A stretch of DNA of 64,000 nucleotides from Alligator mississippiensis (taxonomy: Eukaryota; Chordata; Crocodylia; Alligatoridae): contig NC_081826.1 in assembly GCF_030867095.1 (NCBI RefSeq), forward strand, positions 38,790,001 to 38,854,000, in the 5' to 3' direction. Below are positions 21,966 through 37,779 of this stretch, piece after piece (the stretch's first letter is position 1; every line of letters begins with the position of its first letter). The position numbers and the translations under genes are program-made. The notes beneath the pieces were generated by a model, which saw nothing but the letters and a program-made list of their open reading frames with translations, did not search any database and was not told the DNA's origin.

Positions 21966-23029
21966 ACCACACTAAGGATAGAAACCTTTGTGCTACCATA
22001 AAATTTTTTATGGTGGTAAAAAGTGAAAGCTAATAGACACCCCTATCTTTGGTTGTTCCACAAAAGCTGAAATTTGTGTCCACAACAAAAAGCAGTAACA
22101 AACTGGGGGGCAGTAACAAACTTTATTGTTAGACACAGGCAACAGTCTCCCTGGAACAGGGGTTTCTCAGGCTTGGTGGGCCCAGTCCTGCACACCCTGG
22201 GAATTCTCACACCAGATTGGCACCCTCAAGCCCTGGGAGTGTTTGCCTCACTTTCCCTGCACACCCAGCTGCATCCCTCCAGGGACGTCTGGGTAAGTGA
22301 GGAAAGTCAGGGCTTCATGGAGCGTGTCTTGCAAGTGGGGGTTTCTTTCTTGCAGACAAAGCACCCTCAGCAAGGCAAGGGAATCCCTTTACAGGGGATT
22401 TCCCCTGGCACACCTGAAGCAGAGGGAAGCAGGGAATCAGCTATGGGGGTCCCTCTCCCTATTGCAAACCATACTCCATGCTGTTGCTAGGAATAGCATG
22501 GAGCCTGGGCTGCAAATGGGGAGGGGGACCCCCTGTGGGAGAATTCCCCCCACCCTAGGCTGGCAGGTGCATAGGGGAAATCCCCTGCAGGGGATTTTTT
22601 TCTCCTTAACAGGAAGAGCAAGTTTGCAAGCAGGGATTCCCTCCCCCCCTTACAGATATGCCCCACATCAGAGTGCAGCTACCAGTGATGTCCAGAGACA
22701 TTCCCAGACTGCAATTAGCTGTGCAGCGACACATCACTGCACAGCCAATGGCTCGCCAACGAAAACGCCTATTTCTACCCTAACTGTTCCCTGCACTCAA
22801 ACAAAAACCAGACTGTCTTGCCTATCTAGTGGATCAACCTTTCTTTTTTGTTTTTTTACATGAACGTTTCTCAGAGTTGCGCTGATGTAAAGCACGGCCA
22901 ATATTTCCCGCGGCAGAATCCGCAGCCTCCCAGGGCAGATGCGAGGCAAGAGGAGGCGCTTTTCTCTCCCTTTTTCCGCCATGACAACGTGACAGCAGAA
23001 CAAACTTCTGAGAAACGCGGCAGCTAGTT
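21966..23029. other. Intergenic/5' intron sequence, nothing recognised
   Basis: Moderately GC-rich with repeated GGGGATTTCCCCTG-like bits at about 22390 and 22575. Short frames show no family likeness. It is probably old repeat in SPAG1 intron 1. Confidence 0.4.
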
Positions 23030-23560
23030 CCTGCTACAAACCCTGAGGAAGGCCCCTCATGCCCAAAAGACACCAGGCAAAGCCCCGAGATCCACCTGTG
23101 CGGGGCGGGGCGCTCTGCACAGTGGCTCCGCCCCCCTGCGCGCCGCGTCCTTCCCTAGCATCAGTTGCCATGACGCCTCGCTCAGCGCCCCGACGGGGGG
23201 AGGGGCGCTGCGACCCCCATGGAAGAGCCCCCACTCCGAGGCGCGGGACAGACAGAATCGTGTCCCGCGAGCCCCAGCACCCCACGCCGGGAACACCTCC
23301 CCACACGCACCAGGAGCAGAGGCGGGTAGGGCAAGGCCCCGTGCCCAGCCCGACCCACCTGCGAGGAGCTCCGCGCTGCCCCGCAACCAGGACGCCGCGT
23401 CTCAGCGCGGCACCGCCCACAGCGGAACGCGCACGCGCACTGGCGTCTCGGCCAGAGCGTTGGGGCGGGGCGGGGCCTGAGGGAGTGGGCACCGCCCCGT
23501 GAGGGAGACTGGCAGCCCGAGCCAGCCTCTCCTCCCGTTTCGGGGCGTAGATGAAGGAGG
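23030..23560 (-). promoter_or_regulatory. SPAG1: CpG island, probable SPAG1 promoter and 5' UTR exon
   Basis: A GC- and CpG-dense block in AT-rich surroundings, 5 kb upstream of the SPAG1 start codon. A good minus-strand donor, CGCAG followed by GTGGGT, ends at 23359 and would close a non-coding first exon. Several GGGCGG-type boxes are visible. Open frames here are a composition effect. Confidence 0.65.
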
Positions 23561-23781
23561 CAATAATCCCGTTTCCGCCTAAAATAGAGCTTTGTTCGGC
23601 TGCAGGAAGAGAAAGCGAACGACCAAAAGCCCTTAGGAGACGGCCACAAGTGCCCTCCCTTCCCTGCCCCCAGACACCCAATGCTGATCAATAGAAATAG
23701 CGGGTTTGATCCCTGAAAAACAGCGGTGAAGGACTTCAAGTCATTCAAACTCAGCGGTTTGAGTTACACCCCACTTCCTAC

Positions 23782-23940
23782 ATCGGAGCTGAGGAAGAAT
23801 ACGTCTTGCCCTGGAAACGTTGCCTAACTCTATCCCAAATACAGCTGGTTCAATAAAAGACGGATATCCCCCCTAGGGGATCCTTGCCTCTCTCCATTTC
23901 TGGACCATCAGGGCTACATCACTTACAGCTACACCTTCCC
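23782..23940 (+). repeat. Penelope-type tail repeat, type 2
   Basis: CTGAGGAAGAATACGTCTTG, TGCCTAACTCTATCCCAAAT, GGTTCAATAAAAGACGG and TGGACCATCAGGGCTACATC, in the same order as 21797-21960 and the right arm at 6179-6300. It sits just upstream of the SPAG1 CpG island. Confidence 0.55.
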
Positions 23941-24114
23941 TCTCAGGAACACCTAGCAAGCAATAAATAGTGTTGATGTCTGTAGTTAACAGAGTGCGTT
24001 TTACCATCACAGATGTGTTTGCCTTAACGCATTAAACACTATCTTGGAAATCAAGGATGGCAATAAGTTGGAAGGCCTTTATGAGTTTCTCTTTAGGAGT
24101 GCCTCAAAGGACTG

Positions 24115-24745
24115 GCAGACAAGGTTCTTTGGGTGAATCTGATATTTTTTATTGGCCCAACTAAATAGTTGGAGAACAATATTTAAACAAGTTTTCTGGT
24201 TCAAAAACCCCTTGTCAGGCTAAGGAAGTTTCAGCAGTTGGTGTGTGCTCTTCCTGGATGCAATGAAAAGTAAAGAAGCCAGGGGCTGGGCTGGTCTGCA
24301 TGCAAGACAGGTAGTCAGTGAAAATGTAGACTGTGAAGTCAATGGGTGAGAGACAGGCTGGGTGGGGAGGAGAGAAGGGGGATGAATAGTGGAGAAGTAC
24401 CTGGGAAGTCAGCTGTCAGGCAGGTTATAATGTGTCATAAATCCAATGTCTGTATTTAGTCCATGATTTTTAGTATCCAGGAGGTTGATGAAGTGAAGTT
24501 CATAGGCTTGTGTCTGGGAAGTGTTTTGTAAGTTTCCTTTGAGGATCAGGACTGAGATTAGAGAGTGGTTTTCTTGCGAGAAATGTATCCCCACTGGTAA
24601 TTGGGTATTCCTGTCTTTGATAGATTTCTGGTGTGCATTCACTCTGGTGCACAGTTGTTGTTTGGTCTCACCTATGTATTTTCCATCTGGGCATTTGGTA
24701 CATTGGATGAGATATATTGCCTTTACGAGTTTCAAGAGATATTGG
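24115..24745 (-). mobile_element. Penelope-like retroelement with GIY-YIG domain (copy B)
   Basis: Minus frame 24735-24409 encodes 108 residues with the nuclease signature IYLIQCTKC followed by GKYIGETKQQL (IYL/YIG variant of GIY-YIG) and arginine in CTRVNAH. The tail to 24115 has CCAACTAAATAGTTGG in the hairpin and CAATAAAAAATATCAG. The upstream reverse transcriptase is absent (5' truncated). It lies between POLR2K and the SPAG1 promoter, antisense to neither. Confidence 0.88.
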
Positions 24746-24789
24746 AAAGGGGGGGGGTGGGGGCGGAGAGCAGATAACTTGGAGATGTG

Positions 24790-25005
24790 AGGCCAAGTTT
24801 AGCACTAGCATAACTCCACTGAATCCCAAGGACTTCTACAAAGTTACACTAAACTGGAAGCTCTTATCCTGCCACAGGGTCCTCACCAGAGCGGATCAGA
24901 GCTGATCAGGTAAAAGATCTCAAAGCTCAGCGCACCAGGCACCACCCTCAGAGACCTGAAGAAACACGTCTTGCATTTGAAAGCTTGCCTGATAGTTTTA
25001 GAAGC
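24790..25005 (+). repeat. Penelope-type tail repeat, type 2 (truncated)
   Basis: CTCAGAGACCTGAAGAAACA, CGTCTTGCATTTGAAAGCTT, then breaks off at GCCTGATAG. The upstream GATCAGAGCTGATC and AGATCTCAAAGCTC blocks match 21740-21790. Confidence 0.5.
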
Positions 25006-25068
25006 CTGCTTACTGAAAAAAAAATCATTATATGTATACAAATCATTAGACTGAATATCTGATGTTAA

Positions 25069-25076
25069 AACTTTAT
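25069..25076 (-). terminator. POLR2K: Probable POLR2K poly(A) signal
   Basis: An AATAAA on the minus strand in the context GCAATAAAG, about 130 bases after the POLR2K stop codon. It is the only close match in a short 3' UTR. Confidence 0.6.
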
Positions 25077-25204
25077 TGCAGACAAATAACTTATAACAGC
25101 AGGTAACAGGATGGAAAAGTACATGTAGCTGCACACTCTTATACAGCAAAAGTTATCAGAGATAATTCAGCATTAAGATAAAGCAGCTACATCTTGGGTT
25201 CACA

Positions 25205-29115
<3,911 letters not shown>

Positions 29116-29817
29116 TCACTAAAAAGCCAAATGTAAGAAACCTGGTTTATCAAAAAAAAAAAAAAAGGGGAGAAAACAGACAGCATAACCTTATTTTCTG
29201 TACAGGGAATCTAGACCCTTCCTACTCCACATTTCAGATCATGCACACATGCATCATGGGAGCCAAACGTGTCTATCACCATTTCTACCCAATTAGAAAC
29301 CAGAACATGGTTTGCTGCCAGTTTTCCAATCCTGTATGAAATCCAGGCTAGCGTGAAGCTATTTTTTTGTAACTGGCTCAAATTGCTGTTTGGTTGGGTT
29401 TTTGTCTATCACGGAGCAGGACAACCTTAGGCATCTCGCAGCGATAATGCTGCTCTGTGTACCTCTCCTCCGGATGCTTACTCCCTGCTGAAGCACAAGG
29501 CAAAAGCTCTTCTCCCTTTCCACAATGCACCTATACAAATATTGCTAAAAAGCAAAACACCTGCAAACATAACATACCTGGGTCAAACAAGCAGGTCACA
29601 AACCACAGGCAATATTGTTGTAGGCCAGGTTTTGCCACTGCAATCTAACCTATAGCTATACTGAAGCTTTTCTCACAATACAATCATGCATCATCACCAG
29701 TGTGGGGATCCACGTTTCCAGTCTACCACTCTGACACCCCGATACTCTGAGGGAATGCAGGCAGCGATACCCTAGCATACAGAAGATACGTGAACACAGA
29801 AACACCACTCTCTAAAG

Positions 29818-30065
29818 CAGGGGTGGCCAACCCGTGGCACAGGTGCCACAAGTGGCATGGGCAGCCTCTGTGTGCCAGGCACAGCAGATAGGGCAGGGAG
29901 CAGAAAGCAAAGCAACAACTCATGCAGTGAGCAGAGGGAAGGAAGCAGGGCAGCAGAACAAGGGAGCATAGCCTGGAACAGAAAGCAGAGCAGAGGAGGG
30001 GGATCAGAGTGGCAACCTGGGGAGGCTGCATGGCAGGCCTGCCAAAAGGTTGACCCTCCCACCCC
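29818..30065. mobile_element. hAT-like element (CAGGGGTGGCCAACC type)
   Basis: The left end CAGGGGTGGCCAACCCGTGG and the right end AAGGTTGACCCTCCCACCCC form a degenerate inverted pair. GC-rich AGCAGA-type interior. The border on the right is approximate. Confidence 0.5.
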
Positions 30066-30159
30066 AGGGAACATTTAACTACACACAGAGCTGGAGTAAG
30101 AGTACAGAGCAGCTGGGAAGGGCCGCCAATAGACCAAAAACCCAGGACGTTACAGGACA

Positions 30160-30700
30160 ACAAGGTGCCAACAGGGCCCCCTCCCCCGAACAACCCTCCG
30201 CTGGCCGGGGGCAGGCGCCATCTCCAAGACCAACCTTCGGTCACATCCTCCTCAAAGGCGCCCCCTTCCCCACCCCCTGGGCCTTCCCGGCGGTGCCTCT
30301 GAGCACGCGGCGGCGCGGGGCAGGGACGAGCCAGTCCTGCCCTGGCAGCCCCACGCGCGGGGAGGGGGAGGCGGGAGGCCTCGGGCGGCGCCACCGCTGC
30401 AGCGGGGACGCGGAAGGGCCAGAGCGCAGCAGGCGCCTGCCGCCAAGGAGGGGAGACAGCCCATGCCCTACCTCCGCCGCTGCCCCGTCCTGACAGCGAT
30501 GAATGAGGCCTCACGGCAGCTTCCGGCCGCTGCCGGGGAGGAGCCACCGCCGCGCCTGCCCGGTCCCCGCGCGGCCGCGTGCTTGCGGAGGGCTCCGGCG
30601 CCCCGCTGTCTGCTTCTCCGAGCAGCCCGCCCGGGTCCCGCGGCTCGTGACAGCCAGGCCTTTCTGCGGCCCCGCTTCTGAGAGCCTCGGCTTCCTTCCT
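30160..30700 (-). promoter_or_regulatory. POLR2K: CpG island, probable POLR2K promoter and 5' UTR exon
   Basis: Very CpG-rich block about 1.1-1.6 kb upstream of the POLR2K start. A minus-strand donor GGCGGAG followed by GTAGGG ends at 30472 and would pair with the acceptor just before the ATG exon. Confidence 0.65.
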
Positions 30701-31646
30701 TCAATTCGATTTTAAAGTCAGGTTGTAGTACTCCGGGGTGTGGAGAAAGGCTTGGCGCAGGAAACAAGAGCGCCCTAAAGGTCCAGAATGCAACCAGAAA
30801 GAGCCCCCACGCGTGTTATTTAATGCGAATCAACAAGTGCAAGTTATTTGGGGGCGGGGGAAGAGAGTAACTAGAAGACTCTTGAGGTCCTTTCCAGCCC
30901 ACAGATCACTGATGGAGGGGCTGGCTCCTGAGCTTTTTTGGTGTATGGGGTTCTGCAGTAAACTGGTAGAATTATTACTTTCACTGTATGTTTTTAGCAA
31001 ATTATATACATGTTATTGTTATATATCAACTGTATTGTTCATTTTATTGTACTGCCTTGAAGTAAGCTGTAAATAAGCCATTACTACTGTGGGGGTTCAT
31101 TATTTGGTACCAGTTGTGCCCATGCCATTGTTATAGTAGTGTTCCTACTACAGTGGGGGGGTTGCAAACTTTTTCTTATTGTGCCCCCGCTTCCAGATTT
31201 ACCAGCTGCCTGCATAGCTGTACCAGCATGTTTTATATTTTAACCCCTTAAATGCCAATTATAATGAAAATTAAATCTGCCATTACACAATTTCTCCATA
31301 TCCCCCCTACCCCAGGCTACACATACATACCACAGTCTGGGAATCCCTGCACTAGAGGATTTACCAAGCTTTCAATATTAAAAGCAAAGATCACTGTGCA
31401 TTTAACCAAGACTGAACCTTTAATTGTTCAAAAGGAAAAAATTGAGCTAAGGAGTTGAGTATCTCAGTTCTCTTTCCTGGGTCCTATACAGTACAATAAC
31501 ATTAATTTTATAAGCATACTAACACAGGCATTCTAGTTTATATAGAAGGATTGGTTTAGGCCACAGAAATGGGGAAATAGCAGTGTAGTTAGAAATTCCC
31601 CATAATTTAGTAGTAGAGTTGGAGTGTTATAGACTTGCTGGTATAG

Positions 31647-31760
31647 GAAATATGTGAGAAACAAAGTTTTTTGGTGATACGTTTTATTGGACTAACTGTA
31701 TAGTTCAAAAAGATGTTAGACCAGCATTTGGATGCAAAGTGCCCTTCTACAGGGCTTCTC
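31647..31760 (-). repeat. Penelope-type tail repeat, type 2, minus strand
   Basis: GTTTTTTGGTGATACGTTTT followed by ATTGGACTAACTGTATAGTT is the reverse of the AACTACACAGTTGGTCCAAT...AATAAAA block at 6215. Short and divergent. Confidence 0.45.
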
Positions 31761-31947
31761 CATTAATTTAGCGAGATACAGTTTCTGAGTGGAAAAAAGA
31801 ATACAGTGGAACCGATGCGTGTAGGAAAATCTGCATTCATAGAATTTGTATGAATAAATCCCCAACCCAAATGAGCACCTAAGTACCTTTTACAGCAAAG
31901 TCATAGAGAAAGCACCTGTGGTGTGATTGCAAGCGCCACGCTATAGA

Positions 31948-32248
31948 CTGGTGATGCTCAACAATGGTGCCTTGGCTGCCTTGAGATCTTTTCAAGGCTG
32001 CCACTGTGTGTTAGCGCTGTGAAATGTGCAAATATGATTCACAAGATAAATCCAGAGATTTCAAATAGGAATCCATAGTGTTAAATACATCCTGACCTGT
32101 TGTGGGCTTTCTGAATTCACCGCAACAGAAAAGTTGCTTATTATATCCCTCTGGTGGAAAAAACAGTGAAAACTAAGAGCTGACATTTTCTGAGGGGTGC
32201 TTTGAGTCTAAGAAAGGGTGCCTTGACTCTAAAAAGGTTAGGAACCAG
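31948..32248 (+). mobile_element. hAT-like element
   Basis: CTGGTGATGCTCAAC...GGTTAGGAACCAG; longer relative of 18184-18389 sharing CATCCTGACCTGTTGTGG and GTGAAAACTAAGAGCTGACA. Confidence 0.65.
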
Positions 32249-32356
32249 TCTTGGGGGATGATAACCCTAGGATTCTTTTTGTCAGAGCCCTCCAAGGATT
32301 AACGCAGCAGCTCATCCGACGTGGTGTCTAGTGAACTTCAATAGCAATCTCTATTC

Positions 32357-34325
32357 ATAGATTCATAGATGTTAGGGTCGGAAGGGACCTCAGTAGATCA
32401 TCGAGTCCGACCCCCTGCATAAGCAGGAAAGAGTGCTGGGTCTAGATGACCCCAGCTAGATACTCATCTAACCTCCTCTTGAAGACCCCCAGGGTAGGGG
32501 AGAGCACCACCTCCCTTGGGAGCCCGTTCCAGACCTTGGCCACTCGAACTGTGAAGAAGTTCTTCCTAATGTCCAATCTAAATCTGCTCTCTGCTAGCTT
32601 GTGGCCATTGTTTCTTGTAACCCCCTGGGGCGCCTTGGTGAATACTTGTTCACCAGTATGGGGTGGGATACCGTATCGAAGGCCTTCCTGAAGTCTAAGT
32701 ATACGACATCCACCCCTCCTCCTGTGTCCAGGCGTTTCGTAACCTGGTCATAGAAAGAGACTAGATTGGTCAGGCACGATCTGCCCGCCACAAACCCGTG
32801 CTGGTTTCCCCTCAGCATAATTTGCCCTGCCGGGCTCTCACAAATGTGAGCCTTGATAATTTTTTCAAAGACTTTACCAAGGATGGAGGTGAGACTGACT
32901 GGCCTATAGTTGCCCGGGTCCTCCTTCCTCCCCTTTTTGAAAATGGGGACCACATTAGCCCTTTTCCAGTCCTCTGGGACTTGGCCCGTGCGCCATGAAC
33001 GTTCGAATATTCCTGCCAGTGGCTCTGCAATGATGTCGGCCAGTGCCTTCAGCACCCTCGGATGGAGCCCATCCGGGCCTGCCGATTTAAAGGCATCCAG
33101 TTCTTCCAAATGACTCTGCACCACCTCAGGATCTACGTATGGAAGTCTGGCGCCTTGCTGCTGCCTCTCTACAACCCCAGTGAGAGACTTGTTGTGCCCC
33201 TCACTTAGGAACACTGAGGCAAAGAACTCGTTGAGGAGTTCAGCCTTGTCCCCCCTGTCCATCACCAATTGTTTCTGCCCATTTAGCAGGGGTCCTATTC
33301 CTCCCTGGGCCTTCCTTTTACTCCCAATATATCTATAAAACAATTTCTTGTTGTCTTTTACTTGGGTTGCCATCCTCAGCTCCATGGTAGCTTTGGCCCG
33401 CCTAACTGCCTCCCTACAAGCACGAGCAGAGGAGGTATATTCATCTTTAGTGATCTCACCCTGTTTCCACTTTTTATGTGCTCCCCTTTTGGCCCTTAGG
33501 CTGCCCTGGATTTCTGTGGTCAGCCAGGGAAGCCTCCTGGCCCCTTTCCCTCTTTTGCCTTGCTCGGGGATCGTCTTGCTTTGTGCCTGAAGGATCGTTT
33601 CCTTAAGGCACAGCCACCCTTCTTGGGCTCCCATCACTTCAAAACTCCTACTCTGCAGTGCTTCCTTGACTAATTGCCTGAGTGCATTGAGATCAGCTTT
33701 CCTAAAGTCTAGCACTTTCACCCTACTAGTTACCTTACCCACTCGCCGTCTTATGTTGAATTCTATTATTAGGTGATCACTGTCTCCCAAATGGCTACCG
33801 ATCTGGAGGTCCCCTATCATGTCATCCCCTGTTGCCAATACCAGATCCAGTATGGCATTCCCCCTAGTGGGACCATGCACCTCCTGTGTCAGGTGGAGGT
33901 CCTGTATACAGGTTAGAAACCTGCGTGAGCGATGGGACCTTGCTGTCTGCGTCTCCCATTAGATGTCCGGGTAGTTTAGGTCCCCCATGACTACTGCCTC
34001 TTTAGCTTTTATGGTCTCTGAGAGTTGCCTCAGGAGCCCCGCATCTATTTCTTCCCCTTGGTGTGGGGGTCTGTAGCAGACCCCTACCACCAAATCCCTT
34101 TCTCCCTGCCCCCCATGTAGCCTAACCCACAATCCTTCTACTTCCTCAACCTCAGATTCTGTCTTGATGAGGGTTGATGTATATTGCTCACTGACATAAA
34201 GTGCAACCCCCCCCCCCTTTCTTCCCCGACCTGTCCTTTCTGTACAATCTATAGCCCTCAATATGTACCGCCCAGTCATGGGATGAATCCCACCAGGTCT
34301 CTGTTAGCCCCACTAAGTCATAGGT
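32357..34325 (-). mobile_element. CR1 LINE, young, with internal deletion
   Basis: Reverse complement of the CR1 at 18.8-21.6 kb, about 95% alike by eye. The frame 33880-32594 carries most of the reverse transcriptase up to VSHPILVNK, then jumps directly to YSPRRPRG. This removes about 850 bp that include the FADD catalytic motif. The 3' end (at 32357) is the CR1 TCATAGATTCATAGATG repeat. One in-frame stop near 33960 separates the endonuclease part. Confidence 0.92.
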
Positions 34326-34329
34326 GTAA

Positions 34330-36496
34330 TTATTTATTACAAGTTTCCTCCCTCTAATACGACTTGGTAAGCAGTTTCTTTAGACATTACAACAGCAACC
34401 TTCGGGGGTACTGACTTAAGATCCTCTGCTGGGTGTGTGCGCCAATCATTCCACTGGCACTGTGCCAAGCACATTCCTTATAGGGAAACTGTACCTGGTT
34501 AGCCCACCGTACCAATCACAGCACTCACTTTTCCCAGTCACTCTGTAAGCACTCTGTAATTTAATTAATTAGTTCTAGAAAGGCCTAAAGTTATGCTAAG
34601 AGTCTGAGCATAACTCAGTTTGCCTGCTACAGGGGCCAAACCAGTCCCCAGCAATGGGGCAAGCATGCCAGTACCAGCAGTCTTTGTATTGTTATTCCTA
34701 ACAGCATGGGGCCCACTGAAGATAAAACACAGAGAGAGATCAAGAAAGCAGTGAACACTGGGCCACTAACATTATTCATTTTGGAAAGAGAAGAGAAAAG
34801 CCTTTATTGAACGTAAACTTGCACAATTTTTTTGTAAGTATTTAATTAAAAAACAAACAAACACCAAAGCAGCAATTCTGCTACATATTTAACTACCTGA
34901 ACTAATCTACATATCCTGAGGAAAACAATCAGATGACTCAGACATTGTCACATGACCAGAGAATTTTAACCCAGAGAGGAGTGGTCTCCTTTGCCTGAAC
35001 TTTTTTTTATTTTCAGAAGTTCAAGAGTGTATATTCTAGGCCTGATAGAGCTTAAGGTAAATACTTTTTTCTTGTAGGTCTTACTATATGCTCCTATATT
35101 CATTAAAACAAAGATACAAAGAAATAATTATGTGTTTTCAGTGCCACGATTGGTTTTGTTATAAAAAAGTTCATTTTTCAACAACGTAAATGTTTACCAT
35201 ATCTGCAGCCATTTAAACTATGGTGAAAAAATACCAATTGCTCTCTCATTCTCAGGCCCAAATATACTTTTACTACAAATGATGTGTACAGAACCCTACA
35301 AAATGTGAACTATGCATTATAATTCAGTATGTAGTGTTAGTCAATAAAGGCAATGCACGTACCTAGGAGATCAATCAACAATCCTGAATACTGAAAGCAA
35401 ATTAAATTAGTCTTTTGGGGGTTTTTGAGTATATTATCAAATATTTGGAAATCTCTGATAATCTTATTGTTTAATTATATTTTCCAGTACTACTTTGATA
35501 TTTGCCAGTTTAACCTCATTTGTGATAAATAACATCTAAACAACACTTGGTTTAAGTTTTCTACATTTGTATTTAATTTAAAAATATACAATGAATTTGG
35601 GTTTCGAAATGCATTGTCAAAATATAACCTATGTTCATTCTAAGTTTCCAGTATTATTACTGTACTTATTATGTATGCCCATGCTGCCCACATCTTCTTA
35701 TTTCACCCGTCCCCCCAAAAAGTTAAAATAACTAAGATTTCTTAAGAGAGGGAGAAAAAAAGTCTCAAAGACTTAATTTTTCCAATTCTGAAGAAAAAAG
35801 AAAGAAAATCAAATAAAAATAAATGGCAATTTAGGAAGCCCATCTCTATAGCTGTCACTTATTAAGCATTAGCAATATCCTTTCCACATCTTCTAGTTCA
35901 ATTAACTCACTTATTTTTTCCCATAGCACTTAAAAGGCATTAAACTCTACAAAATCATAAACTGTCTTTTTTTCAATATTGCTCTTTCAGGGTCCATTCA
36001 TATTTTTTAAATCTACCTCGTACTTTTAAACTTACCTGTTCATAGCCTAGCCACCAAAAAGCCATTTTAACCATTCAGTTGGAAAACTAGGTTCTAAATT
36101 TAAGAAATATATTGGTCAATTGTTTTTTCATTGAAACAACTTGAGGTTTAACAGAGACCCCAAAACTTAACTCTGGTTACTCAGCCTGTTTCCGACAGTT
36201 TCCAAGCTGATATTTGTAGTTAAGCAGGGGCTTCCTTTTGGGTTGTTTTTGTGAATGCCAAAAACTAGGCTTGATGAACTATCTTCCAGGTAAACTAGCC
36301 TCATCTGTGATCAATAACTTGGTTTATTTCAAGTTTTCTACGTTCTATTTAACTTTAAAATGTACAATAAATGTAGGGTTGGAAATGCATTGTCAACAAT
36401 ATAGCTCTCATTGACAGACTCAGTTTGGATCTTCAACTAAAAGGTTAAGAGAATAAGTTAAAAATGCCCACCACACCATTTATTGAGGTATTAATT
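34330..36496. other. Intergenic region between POLR2K and FBXO43, one local duplication
   Basis: AT-rich, no coding signal. A 120-bp segment (35490-35645) recurs at 36270-36410, sharing AAGTTTTCTACRTT, ATGTACAATAAATG-like and GGAAATGCATTGTCAA blocks. Confidence 0.6.
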
Positions 36497-36787
36497 CAGT
36501 GGTTCTCAGGTTCCCAAGACTTCAGGCACTTCTTGGAAAATGCCAACTCTAAGTTTTCACTTGTTTTTTGACTACAGAAAAAGAATATAGCAATTAATCT
36601 GTTACACTGAAGGCAGGAAGCCTACAATAGATCCGAGTGTTTTGAACACTATAGATTCCTATTTGAAGTCTCTGGTTTTATCTTGTGTATCATGTTTACA
36701 TATCTAACAGTGCTAACTTTGCATTACACTGGTGAAGGGACCCCAAGGCACTTCTGGGTGCCACAACACCCTGATTGAGAATCACTG
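36497..36787 (-). mobile_element. hAT-like element, minus strand
   Basis: CAGTGGTTCTCAGG...GATTGAGAATCACTG; reverse copy of the 31948 element (TAGATTCCTATTTGAAGTCT and GTTTTATCTTGTG shared). Confidence 0.7.
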
Positions 36788-37779
36788 ATTCGGCACATCA
36801 AGCAAAACAGGAACCTGTTGCATCCTTTGTTTTGTAAAGGTCAGTCTTTATTTATTTATTTTACAGGGGATGCTTAGTTTAGAAGGTATTTACTGCTAGG
36901 TTTGGAAAGGAATGTGAAATTAGCCTAAAGCACCCTGACATGTTCATGGACAGTTCTTTTAAAATACTGCTGTCAGCCTTCCTCAGTGACACTATGTCCG
37001 CATACTGATCAGGAGAGCAGCAGCATCTATTAACCTTTTAAGGATTGTTTTAATGAGGTAGAATCGATCTGTCTGGTTCTGGCTCAGGAGCTGGACTTTG
37101 AAAGAGTTAAAATCAGGACAAGTGATACAGGAAGGGTAGTTCTTTTTATTTTGCAGTTGACTTTATTCTGTTGTAAGGGTCTTTCCAGTGTTATGAAATG
37201 GGTATCAATACAGTCCTACTGTCCAGTCTAATAATGTATTAAAACCTGAGGGGTTGGTTAATTTATTTCATCCTCCTCCAGGAAAATAACCGTTTCCCTG
37301 CCAGGATGCTCTTTCATCCATTAAAAGGCAGCAGAGAGTCTCCTCAATAGTATAAATGGATTACCATATTATTTCCCTTTATAAAAAAATATGCCCTATG
37401 CTTTACACTTGTAAGGCTTTAAACCGAATGTCCTTCAGCTCCCTCCGGTTGCTGCCTGTCGGAGTCCACCTCACTCCCCGCCTGGGACCCCAGAGCCTTA
37501 TTAAAGTCCTGGTTTCATAGGCAGGGAAAATAGAAAGCGGGAGCGAACTTGCCAAACTTGAACGTGTTTGCTTTAACTTCAAAATTATCTCCGAGCCGCT
37601 CCCTCTCTCTCTGGAGCCTCTCTCTGTTTCCATGAAACACATCAAGACTTTTCATGCGTATCCCCCCCCATCGCGGGTTTGACGTTGACCTCCAGAGGGA
37701 AGGAAGATGGGGGCGGATATCCTAAGACTAAACTAAAACGCTGAAGGATAACGCAGCTTGACCCTTCCCTCGCCGAGGG

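Noticed and set aside
23034-23748. Open frames of 188-215 codons in the GC-rich block
   Set aside because: CpG island composition keeps all frames open; no conserved domain, and the SPAG1 promoter explains the block.
29723-30547. 274-codon minus-strand frame upstream of POLR2K
   Set aside because: It spans a hAT-like repeat and the CpG island; no splice or domain support.
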